The position numbers and the translations under genes were made by a program. A DNA stretch of 20,792 nt from COE1 sp036310845 (GTDB lineage: Bacteria > Bacillota > Clostridia > Lachnospirales > Lachnospiraceae): assembly GCA_036310845.1 (NCBI GenBank), contig JAXJRB010000101.1, positions 1-20,792 of the forward strand, read 5' to 3'. Below the pieces are notes generated by a model. The model was not told the origin of the DNA. It saw nothing but the letters and a program-made list of their open reading frames with translations, and did not search any database. This document shows positions 13,663 to 20,792 of the stretch, one piece after another (position 1 is the first letter of the stretch; each line of letters begins with the position of its first letter).

Positions 13663-15909
13663 TCAATTGTTATAAAAAATATCTACTATTTTGTTCATAA
13701 ATTCTATTGCAGATAATGGCTTTGAAAAATAGAATCCTTGTATTACTTCACATCCTTTTTGTTTTAAATATAAATACTGTTCTTCTGTCTCAACACCTTC
13801 TGCAACAACCGGCAAATCCAACATTTTTGCCAAATCAAGCATACAACTGATGATGCTACGGCCTTTTTCATCATTATAATCATCAATAAAGCTTTTATCT
13901 AGTTTAATCTCATCAATTGGTACGGACTTTAACATCATTAAAGACGAGTATCCTGTACCAAAATCATCCATTAAAATACGAAATCCATAGCTTCTTAATT
14001 TTTCAAGCGTAGTTCGGAATAATTCTAAATCTTCAAACAAGGCACTTTCTGTAATCTCTAACTCAATCAACGCATTGGGTAACCCCATTTTCTTCATCTG
14101 TTCATTATAATCATCTGCAAAGGTTTTATCATACATAAGCTGTCTGGATACATTCACCGAAATTGGAACAGGTTGAATTCCTTTATCTACAAAATATTTT
14201 TGTAATGTACATACCATGGAAAATATTTCTCTATCAAGCTTACAAATAAATCCATTATTTTCAGCAAGAGGTATAAATTTACCCGGTGAAATAATTCTGC
14301 CATCTGCAGTAATCCAACGAATCAATGCTTCGCCACCACATATCTCACCACTTTGCGCATTATACTTTGGTTGAATATAAGGCTGAAACTCATGATTTTC
14401 CAGAGCAATCTCCATCTCATCTTCTAAATGTGTATTCTCATACAATGCATTACGAAAGCTTTCATCATAATACGAAATACTTTTATCTGCATTCTGCTTA
14501 ATTGTATCATGTGCAATTTTAGCTTTATTTACCATTTCCTCGATGCTTTCACTATAATGCTCTACTACATAAATTCCAATTGTTGGTCGAAGCATATGTT
14601 CAAATGCCTTAGAATTATGAATTGCATGGTGAAAACCAGTTAAACTCTCTTCAAGCTCCTGAGTATCACTATAAAAATACATAACACAGAACTGATCGGT
14701 ACTCTTTCTACATACAATACCATTTTCTGCAACATATTCCTGTATCATATGATAAATGTTGCAAATTATTTCATTCATCCTTTCATTGCTGTATAAAGTT
14801 GCTATCAGATTATAATTATCTATATCCAGATAAATGCATACTGCCTTTTCTTCCTTCTGTTCATCTAACCTCTTACGACAATCCAAACAAAACTTTACAT
14901 AAGTTCTTCCGCCAGTAAACGGGTCAATATATAATGCTTCTTCTAAAAGTCTGTTTTTTTCCTTTTGTGAAAAACGTATACTTAATACCACAAATCCTGC
15001 AATGAGAGAAATACCAATACAATACACTGCTATACTTAGCATAACTGCAGTCTTAGATTCCTCAGCCACTGCCTTTGGAACCACATTTACTACATACCAA
15101 TCATTGATTGCTAATGGCATACAACATGCTAACTTATTTCCATTTACACTATATACCTCGAAAAAGCTCTTGGTTTTATTGGCAATGCTCTCCCTAATCT
15201 TGGCAACGGTTTCTTTATTCTGCTGATGCACTTCAATATACTCAAAAATATTTTCAAGTCCTGCAATCGCATTACGGTGGTTTGTATTAATTACCACATT
15301 TCCTTTACTATCTATAATATAGGTGTACCCCTCACCTGAGAAAGATGTTACTGATACTAGCTGTTTAAATATTTCACTATTGTATACAAATGACATAACA
15401 CCCATAATTTGATTGGATTCCGCATCATAAACAGGCATGGAATAAACATTAACATCTCCACCATCAAATTCATCCTTAACGACTGTAGTCAATACAGCCA
15501 ATCCCCTTATGGCTTTTTCAAAACTTTCTACTCCTTTTAGGCATATTGTTTTTCCATCTGTTGTTATCGTACTACCATCCAAGCGTGCAAAGCTAATTCG
15601 TTTCATGCCATACCTTTCTGCCGTAGAAACCAGCCGTTCCATGCCTTGCTGTGCATCTTCCTTTAACACAATTGCCATACGAACAGTAAGTCCTTCAAGC
15701 AATAACATATCGCTCTCATACTGACGCTGTATCATTTGTGCGCACAAAGCCGCCTCATCTTCCATGGAAATTTGTATCTGATAATTCATATTCTGTACAA
15801 TCAGATTGGAAAAAAATAAGGTGGTAGGAATGGTTGCAACCAACATAAAATAAGAAATTATTATAAATATGTTCTTTTTTTTCTTATGTATTCTCATATC
15901 ATCACACAT
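13663..15909 (-). CDS. Membrane c-di-GMP phosphodiesterase: Cache sensor, degenerate GGDEF, EAL
   Basis: A 748-residue protein: membrane segment 13-37, a periplasmic-type dCACHE sensor (about 40-280), membrane segment 287-311, a GGDEF-fold domain (about 325-480) and an EAL domain (about 495-745). The GGDEF signature is replaced by KSTDQF (402-407), so cyclase activity is unlikely; that domain may only regulate. The EAL domain has the expected catalytic set: Glu527 (EAL), Asn586, Glu618/621 (EITES), Asp648-Asp649, Lys669, Glu704 and Gln724. It should therefore hydrolyse c-di-GMP in response to an external ligand. Start choice is uncertain: GGAG abuts the ATG at 15909, and the ATG at 15897 is equally plausible, with a 12-nt spacing. 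Confidence 0.92.
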   Translation of the reverse strand: MCDDMRIHKKKKNIFIIISYFMLVATIPTTLFFSNLIVQNMNYQIQISMEDEAALCAQMIQRQYESDMLLLEGLTVRMAIVLKEDAQQGMERLVSTAERYGMKRISFARLDGSTITTDGKTICLKGVESFEKAIRGLAVLTTVVKDEFDGGDVNVYSMPVYDAESNQIMGVMSFVYNSEIFKQLVSVTSFSGEGYTYIIDSKGNVVINTNHRNAIAGLENIFEYIEVHQQNKETVAKIRESIANKTKSFFEVYSVNGNKLACCMPLAINDWYVVNVVPKAVAEESKTAVMLSIAVYCIGISLIAGFVVLSIRFSQKEKNRLLEEALYIDPFTGGRTYVKFCLDCRKRLDEQKEEKAVCIYLDIDNYNLIATLYSNERMNEIICNIYHMIQEYVAENGIVCRKSTDQFCVMYFYSDTQELEESLTGFHHAIHNSKAFEHMLRPTIGIYVVEHYSESIEEMVNKAKIAHDTIKQNADKSISYYDESFRNALYENTHLEDEMEIALENHEFQPYIQPKYNAQSGEICGGEALIRWITADGRIISPGKFIPLAENNGFICKLDREIFSMVCTLQKYFVDKGIQPVPISVNVSRQLMYDKTFADDYNEQMKKMGLPNALIELEITESALFEDLELFRTTLEKLRSYGFRILMDDFGTGYSSLMMLKSVPIDEIKLDKSFIDDYNDEKGRSIISCMLDLAKMLDLPVVAEGVETEEQYLYLKQKGCEVIQGFYFSKPLSAIEFMNKIVDIFYNN

Positions 15910-15961
15910 CTCCGTGTTACTATATTTACATTAATTTTACTATATTTTTATATACTTTTTT

Positions 15962-15970
15962 ATTATATCA
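15962..15970 (-). promoter_or_regulatory. Extended -10 promoter of the EAL gene
   Basis: On the minus strand the sequence TGATATAAT (15962-15970) is an extended -10 element about 50 nt upstream of the start. No good -35 box is visible, which such promoters tolerate. Confidence 0.4.
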
Positions 15971-16167
15971 TCTCGTTTTTAACAATTCCACTCGTGTGGT
16001 TCAATTATTCTAACTTCTTTTTGTATTATTTTGCTTATTTAATTTACGGTAAATTTTTTATGTTGTCATCCCTTTATATATTACTATACTTTTCACAAAA
16101 ATATGTTATAGTGTTACTGTTTGAATGATTTATACATTTTAATATCTATTACAAGGAGGGCTATCAT

Positions 16168-17145
16168 TTGCACAAGAGAGACTATAAAATGGACAATCTT
16201 CGTTTTTTACTTATTTTTCTTGTTTTACTCGGACATTTCATGGAACTATTCAAAGGTGATTTCACCTCTGCTTTCTATAAAATTATTTATTCTTTTCATA
16301 TGCCTGCCTTTCTATTTTTGACAGGCTATTTTGCCCGATTTCATCGACGTAAACTTGTTTTAGGACTTATTTATCCTTATATACTGTTTCAAATTTTTTA
16401 TCGAATCTTTGATGGCCTGATTTATAACTCAAAAGGCACCTTTACGATAGAATTTGGAACTCCTTATTGGATCTTATGGTATTTATTAGTAACTATTTTT
16501 TATTACCTGCTTCTTCCTTTGCTGGATACAAAAAATAAAAGCTCCCAAATTACCATTGTGATAACAAGTATTGTTCTTGCCCTTTTGGCAGGATTTGATA
16601 CATCCCTTGGATATTATGGCTCGCTTGCTCGTTTTTTTAGCTTTCTGCCATTTTTTATAGCAGGTTTTTATACTGCACGCGCAGAAACGAACTTTCGATT
16701 CCCTGCGTGGTTTATCTTCGTCTTAGGTGTTATTTTAATAGTTGCAAGCCATTATATTATTACCTCACCGGAAATCACCAAAAAGGTTCTTTACGGATCA
16801 TACTCCTATGAAAAAGCTAAATATAACGCCGGCATTAAGCTTTTTCTTCTATCTCTTGGTTTTGCCTGGATTGTTTTTTTGCTCTTTGTTATCCCTAGAA
16901 AAAAAGTTCCTTTTTTATCTGTCTTAGGGCAAAATACATTAGCTATTTTCTTATTACATGGTTTTATTGTGCGACTCGCGAAAAAGTATCAAATCTTTTG
17001 CTATTCCGAAGCTGAAAACATATTATTTGCGGTTATTCTTTCTCTTAGCATTATTGCTCTTTTGGGTAATCCCTGGATCGCAAAATGGTTTCATAGGCTT
17101 TTTACAGGGTCTTGGATTAGTCATTTACTCAAAAAAAGGACGTGA
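16168..17145 (+). CDS. Acyltransferase-3 family membrane protein
   Basis: A 325-residue polytopic protein with about ten hydrophobic segments. The opening MDNLRFLLIFLVLLGHF, with the conserved Arg and catalytic His, and the following SFHMPAFLFLTGYF are hallmarks of acyltransferase-3 / fucose 4-O-acetylase-like enzymes. These acetylate cell-surface glycans using cytoplasmic acyl donors. The start is a TTG at 16168, preferred because GGAGGG lies seven nt upstream; the first internal ATG, at 16189, has no RBS. It is a monocistronic unit whose stop codon lies within the terminator stem. The acceptor glycan is unknown. Confidence 0.85.
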   Translation: MHKRDYKMDNLRFLLIFLVLLGHFMELFKGDFTSAFYKIIYSFHMPAFLFLTGYFARFHRRKLVLGLIYPYILFQIFYRIFDGLIYNSKGTFTIEFGTPYWILWYLLVTIFYYLLLPLLDTKNKSSQITIVITSIVLALLAGFDTSLGYYGSLARFFSFLPFFIAGFYTARAETNFRFPAWFIFVLGVILIVASHYIITSPEITKKVLYGSYSYEKAKYNAGIKLFLLSLGFAWIVFLLFVIPRKKVPFLSVLGQNTLAIFLLHGFIVRLAKKYQIFCYSEAENILFAVILSLSIIALLGNPWIAKWFHRLFTGSWISHLLKKRT

Positions 17146-17167
17146 ATAACTTACATCACGTCCTTTT
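17134..17167. terminator. Bidirectional terminator between acyltransferase and Nudix genes
   Basis: AAAAGGACGTG (17134-17144) pairs perfectly with CACGTCCTTTT (17157-17167) across a 12-nt loop. The left arm includes the acyltransferase stop codon. Suitable for termination from both sides. Confidence 0.85.
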
Positions 17168-17174
17168 CTATTTG

Positions 17175-17633
17175 CTAATATCTTGTTACTACCGTTTCTA
17201 CTAGAGTATCACCTCTATATGTTAATTTTAAAGAAAAAAACTCCTTGCTCTCATCAAGCAAGCGCAAGAATACTTTATCTCCCTCCCATAAATTGAGCTT
17301 TACAATATCCGTTTTAGGAATCCACACAAGCTCTCCCTCTTCACAGTCTTGCAACTCCCCTTCATATTCTGTTGCTGTAAAAAGATGCATATATTCCGTC
17401 CCATATTCATCTGACACAAATGTCACAATTCCTCGATATGAAAATGTTTTTAAGGTAAGACCTGTTTCTTCCTTTACTTCACGCAACAGGCAATCCTCCG
17501 GACTTTCGCCATCTTCAAACTTTCCACCGACTCCTATCCATTTATCATGATTTTCATCATGCTCCTTCTTTACCCTATGAAGCATTAAATATTTATCATC
17601 CTGTTCAATATAACACAAGGTTGTATTCTTCAA
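17175..17633 (-). CDS. Nudix hydrolase (8-oxo-dGTP diphosphatase-like)
   Basis: A 152-residue protein with a complete Nudix box at residues 37-59 (G-x5-E-x7-REVKEETGL), the Mg-binding signature for hydrolysing nucleoside diphosphates linked to another moiety. The surrounding sequence (KWIGVGGKFEDGE, and later ELVWIPKTDI) resembles Firmicutes MutT/YtkD-like enzymes annotated as 8-oxo-dGTP diphosphatases. The exact substrate cannot be fixed from the box alone. The start is a TTG, chosen because GTGAGG lies eight nt upstream and no ATG is available. Confidence 0.88.
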   Translation of the reverse strand: MKNTTLCYIEQDDKYLMLHRVKKEHDENHDKWIGVGGKFEDGESPEDCLLREVKEETGLTLKTFSYRGIVTFVSDEYGTEYMHLFTATEYEGELQDCEEGELVWIPKTDIVKLNLWEGDKVFLRLLDESKEFFSLKLTYRGDTLVETVVTRY

Positions 17634-17667
17634 AACAATACCTCACTCTACTTCTCTATCTATTTTC

Positions 17668-17694
17668 GTAATCCTTCCGTACCTTTATAATTAC
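17668..17694 (-). repeat. 27-nt dispersed palindrome, copy C (diverged)
   Basis: Read on the minus strand, it starts GTAATTAT, contains AAGGTAC and ends ATTAC, matching the 20513 copy at 23 of 27 positions. The right arm has mutated, so its stem is weaker than in copies A and B. It lies between the EcsC-family gene and the Nudix gene. Confidence 0.6.
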
Positions 17695-17730
17695 AAGATA
17701 TGCTTTGCGCATCCTAGCGGAGCGTTTTAC

Positions 17731-18516
17731 CTATTGCCTTAATCTATCTTGTATAAATCTTCTTCGGTATTTTATTTCAGCGTATTTCACTATCTGTTTC
17801 ATATAAATAACGTCATAAGCTCCACCTGCTGCTCCAACAATAGGAATCCCTTGTAAAAACTTCATATACAACAACTCCTTTGATAAACCACCAGCTGCCT
17901 CACTAATGCTATCATTCAACACTCTAATCGTTGTAAAATGACCTGTTTCCATATAAAAATTCAACTCGTCGTTTACCTCATGTAGCTCTTCACCAAAAGA
18001 GAGTGCTCCACGAATCAATAGTAAAATAAACTGCTTTTCTTCCTCTTTTTCATAATCAAACCCAAAATTCAAAGCAATCTCATAGACACTTTTTAGCATG
18101 AGCCCTGTGAAAAGCACAATATCAGGGATTCCAATGCCAAGTACTCCAAGTCCAATTCCTGAAACACCCGAAATAAGCATATTCAAGTTACCCGCACCAG
18201 ATGCTTTTTTTGAAAAAGCCTTTAAAGATTTACGATTATTTCTTATCTGAGCAGCAAACTCATTAATTTTGTAGGTTTTCTCAAGTTCTTCTTTTTTATA
18301 GGTCTTCTCTATTACACCTGTTCCCTTTTCAAAAATAAGATAAAAGGCTTTGGAAAATGCTGTATCCAATGTCTTCTGCAAATTTTGCGGTACTTTCTTT
18401 TCTAAAAGCTGATTTAGACGGGAATCCTTTTTCTCCATGCGCTTCTGCATATAAATTTGTTCCTGCTTCTGAAGCTTGATCCATTCTTTTTCCAGTGGTG
18501 ATAATCTCTTTTGCAT
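17731..18516 (-). CDS. EcsC-family protein
   Basis: About 261 residues from the ATG at 18516, chosen because GGGGGTG lies six to seven nt upstream; an ATG five codons earlier overlaps that RBS. The first 45 residues are highly charged and helical. The central part has a glycine-rich hydrophobic stretch (ISGVSGIGLGVLGIGIPDIVLFTGLMLKS region), and a second one (GIPIVGAAGGAYDVIYM) lies near the end. This layout of glycine-rich membrane-associating segments followed by Asp is that of EcsC proteins. Their biochemical role is unknown. The gene is separated from the HAD gene by a terminator, and no Ecs ABC transporter genes are adjacent. Confidence 0.82.
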   Translation of the reverse strand: MQKRLSPLEKEWIKLQKQEQIYMQKRMEKKDSRLNQLLEKKVPQNLQKTLDTAFSKAFYLIFEKGTGVIEKTYKKEELEKTYKINEFAAQIRNNRKSLKAFSKKASGAGNLNMLISGVSGIGLGVLGIGIPDIVLFTGLMLKSVYEIALNFGFDYEKEEEKQFILLLIRGALSFGEELHEVNDELNFYMETGHFTTIRVLNDSISEAAGGLSKELLYMKFLQGIPIVGAAGGAYDVIYMKQIVKYAEIKYRRRFIQDRLRQ

Positions 18517-18627
18517 CAAAAACACCCCCATATTCTATGAAAACAACCTATTTTTTCTTCTATTATCATCATATCATAAAATATAGTCTTATACTCCTTA
18601 AGTTTCTCTTAAGAGTACTATATAAAA

Positions 18628-18671
18628 AATCTGCTAATTAAGACTCTTTATTTGGTCCAATTAAGCAGATT
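18628..18671. terminator. Intrinsic terminator after the HAD phosphatase gene
   Basis: AATCTGCT (18628-18635) pairs with AGCAGATT (18664-18671), extended by AATT pairs past a one-base bulge. On the minus strand a T run follows, just beyond the HAD stop codon at 18680. Confidence 0.75.
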
Positions 18672-18679
18672 CTTTTATT

Positions 18680-19318
18680 CTATATTTTTTCTATTGCATA
18701 CAAATCCTTTGCAATGCATACGCTGTCATAGCTTGCAAAGTCCTTAGCACTTGTGGTTCCTGTTAACACTCCTGCAAAATCAACCTCTGCTGATTGTGCT
18801 GTTTTGGCATCTACTACACTATCTCCAACATATAAAATGTCCCTTTTATCCAGCCCAAGATGATCTATTGCATAAAGCAACCCCTCCGGATCCGGCTTTG
18901 GTGTTTTCACCTCGTCACCACCAACAATCATATCAACCATATCTGTCATATCGAATTTCTCCAAAATAGCGTCAATTCGATAGTGATATTTTGTCGTTAC
19001 AATACCGATTTTACATCCTTTTTCTCGCAAGTTACCCAAAACCTGCTTTACAGATTCATAAATCTGTGTACTTGCAACCATGACACCATCTGATTTTTCC
19101 TTAAAGTACTTAGTAAACAGCTCTGCTTTTTCTTCGTCCTTATTACCAGCTAGTGTAAAATATGTTTCCTGCAAAGAAAGTCCGATTGTCTTGCGGATTT
19201 CTTCCCTTGTCCTTGACTGTTCTCCTAGCTTAGAAAGCGCATATAATGCACTTTGCACAATGCCATCTGTCGAATCACCTAAAGTATAATCAAAATCAAA
19301 AATATATGCTTTGTACAC
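18680..19318 (-). CDS. HAD-superfamily phosphatase (phosphoglycolate phosphatase-like)
   Basis: A 212-residue HAD hydrolase with all four motifs: DFDYTLGDS (nucleophile Asp8, acid Asp10), the Thr of IVTTKYH, Lys in KTPKPDPEG, and GDSVVDAKTA. An alpha-helical cap sits between motifs I and II, as in the PGP/Gph and pyrophosphatase PpaX group. The substrate is not determinable; phosphoglycolate or another small phosphate ester is likely. The start is GTG, with AAGGAG about 11 nt upstream. It follows the nucleosidase gene by 64 nt with no terminator, so they may form an operon. Confidence 0.88.
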   Translation of the reverse strand: MYKAYIFDFDYTLGDSTDGIVQSALYALSKLGEQSRTREEIRKTIGLSLQETYFTLAGNKDEEKAELFTKYFKEKSDGVMVASTQIYESVKQVLGNLREKGCKIGIVTTKYHYRIDAILEKFDMTDMVDMIVGGDEVKTPKPDPEGLLYAIDHLGLDKRDILYVGDSVVDAKTAQSAEVDFAGVLTGTTSAKDFASYDSVCIAKDLYAIEKI

Positions 19319-19382
19319 GATTTTCTATGCTCCTTCATATATCGGTCTTTCCCTTTGGTATCTTTTCAAACGTGGATTGCTC

Positions 19383-20081
19383 CTATACTCTTGTCACCAA
19401 AGTTTCTACTAATTTTGCAGAATGCTTTGCTGCTGCACGCTCAAACTCAGGATAATCCATTTGAGCACTTCCGTCAGCCTTGTCAGAAATGGCGCGGATA
19501 ACTACATAAGCAATGTTATTTAAATATGCAGCATGGGCAATGGCTGCACCTTCCATTTCTGTACAAGAGCCATCAAAGGTACTGATTAACCAATTCTTCT
19601 TGTCGTTGTCAGAAATAAACTGGTCTCCACTTAAGACTCTTCCTTCATATACTTCAATATCCGGATTTACTTCTCGGCATACTGCCATCGCAGTTTCCAC
19701 GAGTGTTCTGTCAGCCTCAAAGAAAGAGGCCTTCATCTGTGGAATAATACCTGGCTCATAACCAAGTGGACTAACGTCCATGTCATGTTCACAAGCATCC
19801 TTGGATACAACGATATCTCCAATGTTAATCTCAGCACGAAGAGAGCCTGCTACACCTGTATTAATCACAGCGTCAACACCAAACAAATCTGCTAAAATCT
19901 GTACACACATACCTGCGTTTACCTTACCAATACCGCACTGTACAATAACAACATCCTTACCGTTTAAGGTTCCTTCAAAAAACTTCATGGAAGCCTTCTC
20001 TACAATCTGGCTTACTTCCATTTTGGACTTTAACTCTTCTACCTCTAACTCCATTGCACCAATAATACCAATTTTATTCAT
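19383..20081 (-). CDS. mtnN: 5'-methylthioadenosine/S-adenosylhomocysteine nucleosidase
   Basis: A 232-residue enzyme that removes adenine from methylthioadenosine and S-adenosylhomocysteine (and from 5'-deoxyadenosine, a radical-SAM by-product). It opens with IGIIGAMELEVEEL, whose Glu13 corresponds to the general-base region of E. coli Pfs. Glu175-Met-Glu177 binds the ribose and Asp200 in AISDKAD is the catalytic acid; all are present at normal length. GGAG lies upstream of the ATG. The promoter region upstream abuts the long hairpin at 20134-20377. Clearing 5'-deoxyadenosine would serve HydE and HydG, though that link is only inference. Confidence 0.95.
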   Translation of the reverse strand: MNKIGIIGAMELEVEELKSKMEVSQIVEKASMKFFEGTLNGKDVVIVQCGIGKVNAGMCVQILADLFGVDAVINTGVAGSLRAEINIGDIVVSKDACEHDMDVSPLGYEPGIIPQMKASFFEADRTLVETAMAVCREVNPDIEVYEGRVLSGDQFISDNDKKNWLISTFDGSCTEMEGAAIAHAAYLNNIAYVVIRAISDKADGSAQMDYPEFERAAAKHSAKLVETLVTRV

Positions 20082-20133
20082 TTTTTCTTTCTCCTCTTTT
20101 TGTTTTTAACTTAATTGTATAATAAAATTCAGG

Positions 20134-20377
20134 TTTAGTGAAGTATGGGGAGTCAGAGTGTTGGGCACAATTCTGGGACACAAAGCCTAAGAGTTACTAA
20201 ATGTCCTCTTCTGACAGCTTTGATTAGCACTCTCTTGCGCAAACTCGCCCTGCTTCGCAGTGCTCAGACAAGACTCCAGAGAGTGCTTGCTGTCATCAGA
20301 GAACATTAAGAAACTCTAAGACTTTGCTTTACAGAATTGTGCCCAACACTCTGACTCCCCTGCTACACTTCGCTAAA
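20134..20377. repeat. Long imperfect hairpin element 1 (complete, 244 nt)
   Basis: Arms of 29 nt (20147-20175 and 20332-20360) are perfectly complementary. The ends TTTAGTGAAGT / ACTTCGCTAAA pair further out, and AGCACTCTCT (20226-20235) pairs with AGAGAGTGCT (20278-20287) near the apex. Imperfectly paired sequence lies between. The apex carries GCGCAAACTCGC, then CTTCGC and AGTGCTC, which recur in element 2. No reading frame or T run is present, so it is neither a gene nor an ordinary terminator. Confidence 0.8.
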
Positions 20378-20406
20378 CGAAAGCTATTTGAATTTATAGT
20401 ATGGTA

Positions 20407-20418
20407 GTAACTATTCAG
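20407..20418 (-). repeat. Half-copy of the 27-nt dispersed palindrome
   Basis: GTAACTATTCAG matches one half of the 27-nt repeat (in minus orientation) at 11 of 12 positions, with the C also seen in copy B. The other half is not recognisable, so it is a decayed or partial copy. Confidence 0.4.
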
Positions 20419-20445
20419 GTAGGTTAAAGCATTTATTGCTGAGAC

Positions 20446-20509
20446 CGTAAGAAAATGATACGGTAAGCAAAAATCCTATCGCTGAAAGCGATTTTAAATG
20501 GATTTTTGC
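20446..20509. repeat. Pair of small hairpins between the long elements
   Basis: ACCGTA/TACGGT (roughly 20444-20464) is followed by GCAAAAATCC (20467-20476) pairing perfectly with GGATTTTTGC (20500-20509), which encloses ATCGCT/AGCGAT (20478-20492) with a three-nt loop. With the flanking repeats, this makes the whole interval 20134 to the window end a mosaic of palindromes. Confidence 0.55.
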
Positions 20510-20512
20510 ATC

Positions 20513-20539
20513 GTAATTATGAAGGTACTGAATAATTAC
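20513..20539 (+). repeat. 27-nt dispersed palindrome, copy D
   Basis: Arms GTAATTAT and ATAATTAC with an 11-nt centre; 25 of 27 positions match copy A near perR. It sits between long hairpin elements 1 and 2, linking the two repeat families in one locus. Confidence 0.7.
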
Positions 20540-20563
20540 GTATGGTGTATGTTAAGTTTTTAA

Positions 20564-20792
20564 TTTAGCGGAGTGTAATAATTTACTAAGTTCTTATTCA
20601 CAACCTTGACTGCACTCCTTCAAAACTTGGAGCAAAGCGAATGAATATGCTGAGAATGCTTTGGAGCGGTTTGTGCTATTTCCTTAATGGAGCAAGGAGG
20701 CATGAAATTCTGCTTGGAGCACTGGCCGAGCGAAGCGAGTTTGCGGAAAGCAGAATAAATCAAACATGCCGAACGCTCCATTTAGGAAATAC
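20564..20792. repeat. Long imperfect hairpin element 2 (cut by the window end)
   Basis: It begins TTTAGCGGAGTGTA (20564-20577), which matches the reverse complement of the right end of element 1 at 13 of 14 positions. Paired segments are 20677-20693 with 20775-20791 (one mismatch), GGCATG (20699-20704) with CATGCC (20765-20770), and ATTCTGCTT (20707-20715) with AAGCAGAAT (20748-20756). The apex on the minus strand, CGCAAACTCGCTTCGCTC then CAGTGCTC, matches the apex of element 1. By symmetry about 20731 the element should end about 100 nt beyond the window. Confidence 0.65.

Noticed and set aside
17700..17730. Remnant of the long hairpin family (AGCGGAG and TGCGCA-like words)
   Set aside because: Only short word matches, with no paired arms or recognisable ends; too weak to call.
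20134..20377. Long inverted repeat read as insertion-sequence ends or a large terminator
   Set aside because: There is no transposase frame between the arms and no T run; the interior is itself largely self-complementary.
20134..20792. CRISPR array
   Set aside because: Repeats are palindromic, of unequal length and irregularly spaced, with no repeat-spacer periodicity and no cas genes.

Overview
The window looks like chromosomal DNA of a low-GC anaerobic clostridium, most likely a Lachnospiraceae member. This is inferred from the gene types (complete [FeFe]-hydrogenase maturation set hydE-hydG-hydF, PerR plus reverse rubrerythrin), the strong AGGAGG ribosome-binding sites and the A+T-rich spacers. 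No rRNA, tRNA or CRISPR array was seen.

Positions 1-4560 are accessory. A roughly 4.5 kb integrated mobilizable element appears to sit at the 3' end of a response-regulator gene. It carries an alpha/beta-hydrolase cargo gene, a short MobV-type relaxase, a tiny acidic protein, about 1 kb of hairpin-rich non-coding DNA and a tyrosine integrase that has lost its N-terminus. All its genes read on the minus strand. A 30-nt direct repeat (18-47 and 4531-4560, 24/30 identical) flanks it. The right copy is the end of the response-regulator gene and the left copy still spells a decayed version of the same C-terminal tail, so these look like old attachment sites.

Positions 4531-13018 are core-type. 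They hold a histidine kinase/response regulator operon (minus) and divergent perR followed by reverse rubrerythrin, then a YczE-like membrane protein and a small STAS-like protein behind a perfect consensus promoter. The hydE-hydG-hydF operon (plus) ends this stretch. The oxygen-defence genes and the maturation genes for an oxygen-sensitive enzyme fit a strict anaerobe.

Positions 13081-20081 hold a GNAT acetyltransferase and a membrane EAL phosphodiesterase (minus), an acyltransferase-3 membrane protein (plus), and then a Nudix hydrolase, an EcsC-family protein, a HAD phosphatase and MTA/SAH nucleosidase (all minus). Strong intrinsic terminators separate the convergent units.

Positions 20082-20792 have no gene. 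They hold a mosaic of palindromic repeats: one complete 244-nt imperfect hairpin, the start of a second related hairpin that runs off the window, and smaller stem-loops between them. One of the small ones is a 27-nt palindrome that recurs at 7022, 10265 and 17668. These two repeat families, and the att-flanked mobilizable element, are the most interesting contents.
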